Origin: Arenicellales bacterium
GTDB taxonomy: Bacteria; Pseudomonadota; Gammaproteobacteria; BMS3Bbin11
DNA: 5,307 nt
Direction of reading: 5' to 3'
Assembly (NCBI GenBank): GCA_029287965.1
Contig: JARFQC010000161.1
Coordinates: 1 to 5,307, forward strand
Part shown: positions 1-5,307 of the stretch, in pieces
Layout of the letters: each line of letters opens with the position of its first letter
Numbering within the stretch: position 1 is the first letter of the stretch
Notes under the pieces: generated by a model
What the model saw: the letters and a program-made list of their open reading frames with translations, nothing else
Told to the model about the DNA's origin: nothing
The model's database searches: none
Made by a program: the position numbers and the translations under genes

Positions 1-191
1 AAAATTCTGTCGCACGCGTAATCATCGAGCGGGAAGTTCCCGACAGGCGAGGGTGGATGTCTGGGCGTACCGGTGATTACCTGCCCGTCATCCTGCCAGC
101 CGGAAAGTACCAGCCGGGTGACATGATTGATGTAGCCTACCAGTCGATAGACGGGGCCAGGCTCATTGCCCGCCCTGCCTCAGGCGGGTAA
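1..191 (+). CDS. mtaB: Radical-SAM tRNA methylthiotransferase, C-terminal TRAM domain (partial, probably MtaB)
   Basis: This is the 3' end of a gene entering from the left. The open frame has codons beginning at position 3 and gives 62 residues ending at TAA 189-191. The readable tail contains SVARVIIERE, then SGRTGDYLPVIL and later PGDMIDVAY. This pattern (a strand ending in E, a Gly-Arg-Thr-x-x-Tyr-x-x-Val turn, then PGD before the last strand) is typical of the RNA-binding TRAM domain that closes MiaB/MtaB/RimO-type methylthiotransferases. The GRTxxYLPV wording is closest to MtaB, which adds the 2-methylthio group to threonylcarbamoyl-adenosine 37 in tRNAs reading ANN codons. The radical-SAM CxxxCxxC core lies outside the window, so the family assignment rests on the TRAM tail alone; another MiaB-family member or a different TRAM protein is possible. 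It has the same orientation as ndk and is 88 nt upstream of it. Confidence 0.6.
   Translation, partial: NSVARVIIEREVPDRRGWMSGRTGDYLPVILPAGKYQPGDMIDVAYQSIDGARLIARPASGG
166..191 (+). other. GC-rich hairpin spanning the mtaB stop codon
   Basis: The arms CCCGCC (169-174) and GGCGGG (183-188) are perfectly complementary around an 8-nt loop. Flanking pairs G168-T189, T167-A190 and T166-A191 extend the stem to 9 pairs and include the TAA stop codon. No T-tract follows, so it is not a classical intrinsic terminator. It could protect the 3' end of the upstream mRNA or be a by-product of GC-rich coding sequence. Confidence 0.3.
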
Positions 192-205
192 AATACCGCC
201 GCTTT

Positions 206-228
206 AGCCGGCTCGCGATGGCCCGGCT
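206..228 (+). other. Short inverted repeat in the mtaB-ndk gap
   Basis: AGCCGG (206-211) and CCGGCT (223-228) form a 6-bp GC-rich stem with an 11-nt loop, 15 nt beyond the mtaB stop codon. The following bases are GTTAATGT rather than a T-run, so termination activity would be weak at best. Together with the hairpin at 166-191 it might act as a transcript-end structure between mtaB and ndk. It could also be chance in GC-rich sequence. Confidence 0.2.
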
Positions 229-233
229 GTTAA

Positions 234-250
234 TGTATGAATTTCATGCA
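234..250. promoter_or_regulatory. 17-nt operator-like dyad upstream of ndk
   Basis: TGTATGAA-T-TTCATGCA is an almost perfect palindrome: 7 of 8 arm positions pair around a central T, and the single exception is T236/G248. It lies 29 nt upstream of the ndk start in the only real non-coding stretch of the window (192-279). A one-base centre is unsuitable for an RNA hairpin but fits a DNA site bound by a dimeric regulator. It matches no operator consensus that I recognise. No convincing -35/-10 pair was found in this gap, although a promoter for ndk and the downstream genes would be expected here. Confidence 0.25.
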
Positions 251-279
251 CTTGCAATGCTTTCCTGGAGTAACTGCTG

Positions 280-711
280 ATGCCGGTTGAACGGACCCTA
301 TCTATAATCAAGCCCGATGCGGTGGCAAAGAATCTCATCGGCGAGATTTACAAGCGTTTTGAGCAGGGCGGGCTGAGCATCATCGCGGCACGAATGCTGC
401 ACATGAGCCGCGATCAGGCTGAGTCTTTCTACGCTGTGCATTGCGAGCGTCCGTTCTATGCCGAGCTTGTCGAATTCATGACCTCCGGTCCGGTGATGGT
501 CCAGTGTCTGGAAGGCGAGAATGCTATTCGCAGAAATCGTGAACTGATGGGCGCAACCAATCCTGCCGATGCAGAACCGGGTACGATACGCGCGGACTTT
601 GCCAGCACGGTCGATGAGAACGCCGTGCACGGTTCAGACGCGCCCGAAACGGCTGTTGCCGAGATCGACTTTTTCTTCTCCGGGCAGGATTTATGTCCGA
701 GAACCCGCTGA
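280..711 (+). CDS. ndk: Nucleoside diphosphate kinase
   Basis: Ndk transfers the gamma-phosphate of ATP to other NDPs and dNDPs through a phospho-histidine intermediate, balancing nucleotide pools in the cytoplasm. The 143-residue product has the same length as E. coli Ndk and aligns end to end without gaps. It starts with ERTLSIIKPDAVAKN (residues 4-18), which carries the family's IKPD-type nucleotide-site motif with K11. It also contains LVEFMTSGPV (63-72), the RELMGATNP segment (87-95) and the catalytic signature NAVHGSD (114-120) with the active-site histidine at H117. The end CPRTR also matches E. coli. The ATG is preceded by GGAG (267-270) at 9-nt spacing, and the N-terminus matches the family, so the start is secure. 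The last 19 nt overlap rlmN in another frame. Ndk is most likely the first gene of the tightly packed series, with its promoter in 192-279. Confidence 0.98.
   Translation: MPVERTLSIIKPDAVAKNLIGEIYKRFEQGGLSIIAARMLHMSRDQAESFYAVHCERPFYAELVEFMTSGPVMVQCLEGENAIRRNRELMGATNPADAEPGTIRADFASTVDENAVHGSDAPETAVAEIDFFFSGQDLCPRTR
682..689 (+). promoter_or_regulatory. rlmN ribosome binding site inside ndk
   Basis: GGGCAGGA lies within the ndk coding sequence, ending 3 nt before the ATG at 693. It supports ATG 693 as the rlmN start. The AGGA core is close to the start codon, so the upstream GGG may contribute. Ribosomes finishing ndk would pass directly over this site, consistent with coupled translation. Confidence 0.5.
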
Positions 712-1838
712 TAGCCCCCACAGCCGTGACCGTAGAATTGACCAAGCAAACCGCCATCAACCTGATTGGGTACGATCATCGTGCCATGTCGCGCTATTTC
801 AGTGAGTTGGGTGAAAAGCCGTTTCGCGCTTCCCAGCTGCTGAAATGGATACACCAGCAGGGTGTCTACGATTACGCCAGCATGACCAACCTGAGCAAGG
901 CCCTGCGCGGCAAACTTGCCAGCCAGACGACACTGGATTTGCCGGAAATCATCCAGGACCAGGTTTCCGCTGACGGCACGCGCAAGTGGCTGTTGCGCCT
1001 CGCTGATGGCAACAGTATAGAAACCGTTTTCATCCCCGAGGACAAGCGCGGCACACTGTGCGTGTCCTCACAGGTTGGCTGCGGACTGAACTGCAGCTTC
1101 TGTGCGACGGCGCAGCAGGGCTATAACCGCAACCTGGAGGCACACGAGATCATCGGCCAGTTGCGCCTGGCCAATCAGCTGCTCTCGACGCCCGACAACG
1201 ACCGGCCGGTTACCAATGTCGTGATGATGGGAATGGGCGAACCGCTGCTGAATTACGATAACGTTGTTCAGGCGATGCAGCTCATGCAGGACGATTTTGC
1301 CTATGGTCTATCCAAGCGGCGGGTAACACTCAGCACCTCGGGCCTGCTGCCCGAGATGCTGAGACTCAGTGATGAATGCCCGGTCAGCCTGGCCGTGTCA
1401 CTGCATGCACCCGACGACAAACTGCGCGACGAGCTGGTCCCCATCAACAGGAAATATCCGATAGCCGAGTTGATGGAGGCCTGTCGTGAATATCTGAAGG
1501 GCATTCCTCACCAGCGGATAACTTTTGAATACGTCATGCTCGACGGCATCAATGATAGTGACGATCAGGCTCGTACCCTGGCCAGGTTGCTCAGAGACGT
1601 GCCATGCAAGATCAACCTTATTCCGTTCAACCCGTTCGACGGCACCGGTTACGGGCGCTCATCCATGAAGCGTATCAACCGGTTCCGCGACATCCTGATG
1701 GAACGGGGCATTATCACCGTGACCCGGCGTACACGCGGTGACGAGATCGATGCGGCATGCGGACAGCTTGCGGGAAAATTTACCGACCGTACCCGTCGTT
1801 CAATCCGCATGAAACCGCCCGGGAATGTAAAACTGTGA
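693..1838 (+). CDS. rlmN: Dual-specificity 23S rRNA/tRNA (adenine-C2) methyltransferase RlmN
   Basis: RlmN is a radical-SAM enzyme that methylates C2 of A2503 in 23S rRNA and of A37 in several tRNAs, supporting translational fidelity. The product is 381 residues (E. coli RlmN has 384). The N-terminal RNA-binding part includes GEKPFRASQ (40-48). The 4Fe-4S/SAM motif CxxxCxxC has cysteines 130, 134 and 137. GMGEP (180-184) is the SAM-contacting motif, followed by LSKRRVTLSTSG and later CKINLIPFNPF. The two further catalytic cysteines are present: C123 in LCVSSQVG, equivalent to E. coli C118, and C356 in DAACGQLAG, equivalent to the methyl-carrying C355. The enzyme therefore looks intact. The MSE start at 693 matches the E. 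coli N-terminus and has an upstream AGGA; M32 (position 786) would lose conserved sequence. It overlaps ndk by 19 nt, and its TGA overlaps the GTG of the next gene. The resistance paralogue Cfr is unlikely given the close RlmN-type match throughout. Confidence 0.97.
   Translation: MSENPLIAPTAVTVELTKQTAINLIGYDHRAMSRYFSELGEKPFRASQLLKWIHQQGVYDYASMTNLSKALRGKLASQTTLDLPEIIQDQVSADGTRKWLLRLADGNSIETVFIPEDKRGTLCVSSQVGCGLNCSFCATAQQGYNRNLEAHEIIGQLRLANQLLSTPDNDRPVTNVVMMGMGEPLLNYDNVVQAMQLMQDDFAYGLSKRRVTLSTSGLLPEMLRLSDECPVSLAVSLHAPDDKLRDELVPINRKYPIAELMEACREYLKGIPHQRITFEYVMLDGINDSDDQARTLARLLRDVPCKINLIPFNPFDGTGYGRSSMKRINRFRDILMERGIITVTRRTRGDEIDAACGQLAGKFTDRTRRSIRMKPPGNVKL
1821..1824 (+). promoter_or_regulatory. 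pilF ribosome binding site selecting the GTG start
   Basis: GGGA at 1821-1824, within the end of rlmN, lies 10 nt before GTG 1835. The alternative in-frame ATG at 1757 has only a poor site upstream and would add 26 residues encoded inside rlmN. The ATG at 1859 has no purine-rich site and would leave only seven residues before the lipid-attached cysteine. Confidence 0.5.
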
Positions 1839-2596
1839 GACTGCTGATTATCCTGATCATGACCATGCTGATGACTGGCTGTGTTACCGAACGGGTGGGT
1901 GGAGACCCGTCTCTGGAGGAAAGTAAAAAGTCGAAGAAGGAGCAAGCTGAGATCAGGGCCCAGCTGGCTGCCAACTATCTGCAGCGTGAAGAACTGAAAA
2001 TCGCGCTCGATGAAGTGGAAAAAGCGCTTGAACTGGACCCGACGAGTACATCGGCCAACTACATCATGGCCTTGCTGCAGATTCGCTTCAAGGACAAGGA
2101 TAAGGTGGACTATTACTTCCGCAAGGCCATCGATGGTCCGGAGCCGCTGCCTAACGCCCAGCAGGACTATGCCAACTACCTGTGCAAACAGGGTGATTTC
2201 AAGAAGGCCGAGAAAGAATTCACGGCGCTGCATAAAAATCCCATTTATCCCAACAAGGAACTCGTCTACCTCAACGAAGCCGAGTGCTACATGAGGTCGA
2301 GAGACTTCGACAAGGCCGAGAAATCCCTGCGCAGTGCGCTTAAGATCAGTCCTCGCCTGGTACCGGCCTTGTATCAAATGACAGTCATCAGTTTTCAATC
2401 GGGGAACATGCTTCAGACGCGTGCATGGTACCAGCGGTACCTGGATATCGGTCCTGACAACCCCCGGATTCTCTATATCGCCTACCAGACAGAAACGACG
2501 TTGGGCGACAAAGACGCAGCTGCGAGCCTGGCTGTACGGTTAAGGGGCAAGTTCCCGAATTCCGAGCAGGCACAATTACTGCGCGGTAACAGGTAA
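1835..2596 (+). CDS. pilF: Type IV pilus pilotin lipoprotein PilF/PilW (TPR protein)
   Basis: PilF (called PilW in some species) is an outer-membrane lipoprotein that carries the PilQ secretin to the outer membrane and helps it multimerise, a step needed for type IV pili. From GTG 1835 the product is 253 residues, close to Pseudomonas PilF (about 252). Residues 1-15 form a short hydrophobic signal with one early arginine. It ends in a lipobox-like LMTGC, with C16 as the lipid-attached residue; methionine at -3 is slightly atypical. Pseudomonas PilF has a similar TGCVT cleavage region. The mature part is built of TPR helices: roughly 41-70 (ALDEVEKALELDP), 72-100, 108-133 (QDYANYLCKQGDFKKAEKEF), 142-173 (LNEAECYMRSRDFDKAEKSL) and further repeats to the C-terminus. 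The conserved NP-x-YP element (135-139) is also seen in PilF proteins. The GTG overlaps the rlmN TGA (GTGA), and rodZ starts 4 nt downstream. A generic TPR lipoprotein is the alternative, but the gene context strongly favours PilF. Confidence 0.88.
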   Translation: MRLLIILIMTMLMTGCVTERVGGDPSLEESKKSKKEQAEIRAQLAANYLQREELKIALDEVEKALELDPTSTSANYIMALLQIRFKDKDKVDYYFRKAIDGPEPLPNAQQDYANYLCKQGDFKKAEKEFTALHKNPIYPNKELVYLNEAECYMRSRDFDKAEKSLRSALKISPRLVPALYQMTVISFQSGNMLQTRAWYQRYLDIGPDNPRILYIAYQTETTLGDKDAAASLAVRLRGKFPNSEQAQLLRGNR

Positions 2597-2600
2597 AGAC

Positions 2601-3584
2601 ATGGATCAATCAGAAAACCAGTTGCAACTTGATGATATGGGCACCATCGGTCCCGGCAGATACCTGCTCAAGGCCCGTGAAAACCAGAAGTTGCGTATAG
2701 AAGATGTTGCTATCGAATTGCGTCTGATTCCCAGCCAGGTGACGGCGCTGGAAGAAGACGATTACAGTGCGATGCCGGAAGTGACATACGTGCGTGGCTA
2801 CTTACGAAATTATGCACGCTTGCTGGGACTGTCACCCGATGAAATCCTGCTTGCGCATGCACGAATCACTCGAAATGATGATTTCGGTAAAGTCGCCGTC
2901 TCGCCAGTCGGCGAAAAGGAGATTCACACAGCAGGCCTGGGCGTGAAGCTGCTTGGCGTATTCATCCTGGTAGCGGCTATAGCCGGCGTGGTGTACTGGT
3001 ACCTGGACAGGGATGCAGATCAGCCTGTCACCGTAGCCGTCACCCCGGAACCGGCTGCGCCGGTAACAGAAGAAGTGCCCACGGGCAGCAGTAAGTTGAG
3101 TTTTGCCGACCCAGAGCCTGCTCCTGCACCTGCTGTTCAGGTTGGTGTGGATGCTGTGGAAGCAGACGAACAGCCGGCTGCCGCTTCTGTCCAGCAAGAC
3201 TCGACTGCAGTTGCACCAGCGGTTACAGAGAGTGAAGCAGGGCAGATGCAGACAGAGAATGTCGAACCTGTGTCCGCGACAGAGCCTGTCGCAGACCAGC
3301 CGGCAGTGCAATCAATAGAGCCGCCGGCAGAAATAGCCAGCGACATGGGCCAGCTGGTGATCAGTTATGAAAAATCCTGCTGGACGGATATTCGTGATGC
3401 GTCAGGCAAGAAACTGGTTTACAAGACCATCCCGGCAGGGCAGACAATCACACTTGAAGGAAAAACTCCGTTTACCCTGTTCTTTGGCTTTGCTGTCGGC
3501 GTGGACCTCAAGTTCAATGGCGAATCCATCGACCTGAAGCAGCACACTCGCGGTGTTTTTGCCCGTCTGACACTGGACAACTAG
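2601..3584 (+). CDS. rodZ: Cytoskeleton protein RodZ
   Basis: RodZ links cytoplasmic MreB filaments to the cell-wall elongation machinery and helps maintain rod shape. The 327-residue product has the full family layout. A cytoplasmic Xre-like helix-turn-helix domain at about 16-85 contains LKARENQKLRIEDVAIELR and the hallmark TYVRGYLRNYARLLGLSPDEIL. A basic/polar juxtamembrane stretch follows, then one membrane segment at about 113-135 (GLGVKLLGVFILVAAIAGVV), then a low-complexity periplasmic linker rich in Pro, Ala, Glu, Val and Gln (about 136-250). The C-terminal DUF4115 beta-domain spans about 252-327, with the conserved SCWTDIRDASGK (C260, W261), a KTPF turn and a closing ARLTLDN. ATG 2601 follows AGGT (2591-2594) at 6-nt spacing; the pilF stop codon overlaps this site. 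In E. coli the next gene would be ispG, but here hisS follows after 30 nt. Confidence 0.95.
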   Translation: MDQSENQLQLDDMGTIGPGRYLLKARENQKLRIEDVAIELRLIPSQVTALEEDDYSAMPEVTYVRGYLRNYARLLGLSPDEILLAHARITRNDDFGKVAVSPVGEKEIHTAGLGVKLLGVFILVAAIAGVVYWYLDRDADQPVTVAVTPEPAAPVTEEVPTGSSKLSFADPEPAPAPAVQVGVDAVEADEQPAAASVQQDSTAVAPAVTESEAGQMQTENVEPVSATEPVADQPAVQSIEPPAEIASDMGQLVISYEKSCWTDIRDASGKKLVYKTIPAGQTITLEGKTPFTLFFGFAVGVDLKFNGESIDLKQHTRGVFARLTLDN

Positions 3585-3614
3585 TGCTTTAGCGGTCGGG
3601 ATATCAAGAGAATC

Positions 3615-4874
3615 ATGTCAGACAAGATACAGGCAATCAGGGGGATGAATGACATCCTCCCCGATGATCTAGACTGCTGGCAGTTTCTCGAAGAGACCGC
3701 CGCAGAGGTTTTCAGACTTTACGGCTACAGGGAGATTCGTGTACCAGTCGTAGAAAAGACCGAGCTGTTCGCACGTTCAATCGGGCAGAGCACAGATATC
3801 GTCGAGAAGGAGATGTATACCTTCCAGGACCGCAACGGTGACAGCCTGAGTCTGCGGCCCGAAGGGACGGCAGGCGTCGTCCGCGCGGCCCTGCAAAATG
3901 GCATGTTGCATAATGCCGTGCACCGGCTCTGGTACACCGGCCCGATGTTCCGTCACGAAAGACCTCAGAAGGGCCGCTACCGCCAGTTTCACCAGATAGG
4001 TCTTGAGGCCTTCGGCATGGCCGAGGCGGAACTCGATGCTGAAGTCATCGCCCTGACTGATGCACTATGGAAAAAGCTGGGCATCTCCGATGTCGTATTG
4101 CAGCTGAATTCACTGGGTACCCGCGTGTCCCGACAGCGCTATCGCGATGCGCTGACAGAATTCTACACAGGGCACCGCGAGCGTCTGGATGAAGACAGTC
4201 TCAGGCGGTTGGACAGCAATCCGCTGCGTATCCTGGACAGCAAGGACAGGCAGGTCAGCGAACTGAACCGTGCAGCACCCAGCATTCTGGACTATCTTGA
4301 TGATGACTCAGCTGAGCATTTTGCCCGGGTTAGGGAACTGCTGGATGATCTCGGCGTTGTCTACACGGTCAATCCCGGCCTGGTACGAGGATTGGATTAC
4401 TACACGCGCAGTGTATTCGAGTGGACAACCGACGAACTCGGTGCGCAAAGCGCAATATGCGGTGGCGGCCGTTATGACGGGCTGGTGGAGACCCTGGGCG
4501 GCAAGCCTACACCGGCGATTGGCTTCGGCATAGGCAAGGAGCGTCTAATCGAGCTCATGAAGATCCAGTCCTGCTGTGAGCCGGCATCGATGCTGGACGT
4601 CTACATCGTCCAGTCTGGTGATGCCGCTGCAAAGGCGGGCATGCGACTGGCAGGCCAGCTGCGTGAGAATGGGCTGAGGACACTCTGCAACGTAGGCAGT
4701 ACAGGATTTAAAAGCCAACTGAAACGTGCTGATCGCAGCGGTGCAGCGATCGCAGTTATACTCGGCGAAGACGAATTGGCAAACGGTATGGTTACCATTA
4801 AGGAACTGGCAACAGGCGAGCAGTCAACAGCCAGTATGGATCAGCTGGTCGATGTACTTCACCAGCGCCTCTAG
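3615..4874 (+). CDS. hisS: Histidyl-tRNA synthetase
   Basis: HisRS charges tRNA-His with histidine in the cytoplasm using ATP; it is a class II synthetase and normally a homodimer. The 419-residue product aligns along its length with E. coli HisRS (424). Visible elements are the N-terminal IQAIRGMNDILP, EKEMYTFQDRNGDSLSLRPEGTAG (about 65-88), class II motif 2 GPMFRHERPQKGRYRQF starting at residue 109 with the ATP-contacting R113, and the histidine-specific LVRGLDYYTRSVFEW with catalytic R258. GGGRYDGL follows at 283-290, and class II motif 3 is AIGFGIGKERL at 301-311. The C-terminal anticodon-binding domain spans about 325-419. No key residue is missing. The start codon is preceded by AAGAG (3606-3610) at short spacing and matches the family N-terminus. 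It lies 30 nt after rodZ and 15 nt before the yfgM-like gene, consistent with one transcript. The HisZ regulatory paralogue is excluded by the intact catalytic motifs. Confidence 0.98.
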   Translation: MSDKIQAIRGMNDILPDDLDCWQFLEETAAEVFRLYGYREIRVPVVEKTELFARSIGQSTDIVEKEMYTFQDRNGDSLSLRPEGTAGVVRAALQNGMLHNAVHRLWYTGPMFRHERPQKGRYRQFHQIGLEAFGMAEAELDAEVIALTDALWKKLGISDVVLQLNSLGTRVSRQRYRDALTEFYTGHRERLDEDSLRRLDSNPLRILDSKDRQVSELNRAAPSILDYLDDDSAEHFARVRELLDDLGVVYTVNPGLVRGLDYYTRSVFEWTTDELGAQSAICGGGRYDGLVETLGGKPTPAIGFGIGKERLIELMKIQSCCEPASMLDVYIVQSGDAAAKAGMRLAGQLRENGLRTLCNVGSTGFKSQLKRADRSGAAIAVILGEDELANGMVTIKELATGEQSTASMDQLVDVLHQRL

Positions 4875-4889
4875 CAACAGGTAAGGAAC

Positions 4890-5307
4890 ATGGCAGAACC
4901 CCATTTCATCGAAGACGACGAACACGAAAAGGCGCGTGCCTGGTGGAAGGCCAACCGCCTGCCAATCATATCAGGCGTTGTAATAGGGCTGGCCATCATT
5001 CTTGGCACCAACGCGTGGAAGTCTTATCAGAAATCACGCGCCGATGCGGCGTCATCGCTGTATGCCGAAATGCTCATAAAGGACCAGACAGGCGACAGCA
5101 GCGCTGCCCGGATGACAGGGGACTCCCTGATCACTGACTACAAGGACACGCCCTATGCGGGCAAGGCCGCCCTGATCCTGGCCAGGCTCAGCTATGATGA
5201 CAAGCTTCTGGATGATTCCAGGGCGCGTCTGCAATGGGCAATTGACCATTCCGGCCAGTTTGACACGGTCAATGCTGCCCGCCTGAAGCTGGCTGCGATA
5301 CAGTTTG
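4890..5307 (+). CDS. yfgM: YfgM-like inner-membrane protein (tetratricopeptide-like, partial)
   Basis: This frame starts at ATG 4890 and is still open at the window edge after 139 codons; the E. coli protein is about 206 residues, so roughly the last third is missing. YfgM is an inner-membrane protein with a periplasmic TPR-like domain. It associates with the SecYEG translocon and the chaperone PpiD, and in E. coli it has been linked to envelope stress control. The sequence shows an acidic cytoplasmic N-terminus (EDDEHEKARAWWKANR), one membrane segment at about 24-43 (LPIISGVVIGLAIILGTNAW), then helical repeats. The pattern of Ala-rich helices with TPYAGKAALILARL and ARLQWAIDHS...VNAARLKLAAIQ matches the family domain. 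AAGGA (4883-4887) precedes the ATG. The position directly after hisS is the classic YfgM location, with bamB expected next, outside the window. Confidence 0.92.
   Translation, partial: MAEPHFIEDDEHEKARAWWKANRLPIISGVVIGLAIILGTNAWKSYQKSRADAASSLYAEMLIKDQTGDSSAARMTGDSLITDYKDTPYAGKAALILARLSYDDKLLDDSRARLQWAIDHSGQFDTVNAARLKLAAIQF

Noticed and set aside
246..260. Imperfect CATGCA-CTTGCAATG dyad near the ndk ribosome site
   Set aside because: The arms pair only with a bulge, and the match overlaps the better dyad at 234-250. It is too weak to call a separate site.
231..276. Possible -35/-10 elements (TTGCAA at 252-257, TAATGT at 231-236, TATGAA at 236-241)
   Set aside because: No pair combines acceptable matches to both boxes with 16-18 nt spacing, so no promoter is called, although one is likely in this gap.
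1757..1834. In-frame upstream extension of pilF from ATG 1757
   Set aside because: The 26 residues are encoded within the conserved end of rlmN, have only a poor ribosome site, and would put the lipoprotein signal in the interior of the protein. GTG 1835 gives the expected length and a proper signal.
1649..2398. 249-codon open frame on the minus strand
   Set aside because: It is antisense to the end of rlmN and most of pilF, shows no recognisable domain, and is best explained as a shadow of the coding bias on the + strand.
2832..3346. Minus-strand and alternate-frame open frames over the rodZ linker
   Set aside because: The Pro/Ala/Glu-rich linker has a biased base composition that keeps other frames open. 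The translations (Cys/Arg-rich or Ser/Thr/Ala-rich) look like frame shadows and have no start-site support.
4943..5137. 64-codon + strand open frame at the right end
   Set aside because: It lies wholly inside the yfgM-like gene in another frame. The frame from 4890 has a ribosome site, a membrane segment and family resemblance.

Overview
The window reads as an ordinary, compact, chromosomal housekeeping block from a gammaproteobacterium. All genes are on the + strand. The order is the end of a radical-SAM methylthiotransferase gene (probably mtaB), then ndk, rlmN, pilF/pilW, rodZ, hisS and the start of a yfgM-like gene. The order ndk-rlmN-(pilF)-rodZ-...-hisS-yfgM is the familiar gammaproteobacterial arrangement. 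The protein sequences resemble the E. coli proteins strongly (Ndk, RlmN, HisS) or at the level of domain layout (RodZ, YfgM). PilF resembles the Pseudomonas pilotin, which suggests an organism with type IV pili rather than an enteric one. Base composition is moderately GC-rich and looks even throughout. I cannot name a genus.

Region by region: positions 1-191 hold the last 62 codons of the methylthiotransferase (TRAM domain). The only real intergenic region, 192-279, contains two short dyads and probably the promoter and leader of ndk. From 280 to the end the genes are packed tightly: ndk/rlmN overlap by 19 nt, rlmN/pilF overlap by 4 nt (GTGA), and the gaps are 4 nt for pilF/rodZ, 30 nt for rodZ/hisS and 15 nt for hisS/yfgM. 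This spacing is consistent with one operon read from upstream of ndk, with translational coupling at the first two junctions. The last gene runs off the window after 139 codons.

Functionally the block combines nucleotide supply (Ndk), RNA modification and decoding fidelity (MtaB-like enzyme, RlmN, HisRS) and envelope proteins (the PilF pilotin for the PilQ secretin, RodZ for MreB-based cell shape, and YfgM, an inner-membrane partner of the Sec translocon). No mobile element, CRISPR array, tRNA/rRNA gene or sign of recent transfer was seen. I found no convincing undescribed system. The points worth a second look are the absence of ispG between rodZ and hisS, the overlapping gene junctions, and two dyads plus a stop-codon hairpin around the mtaB-ndk gap.
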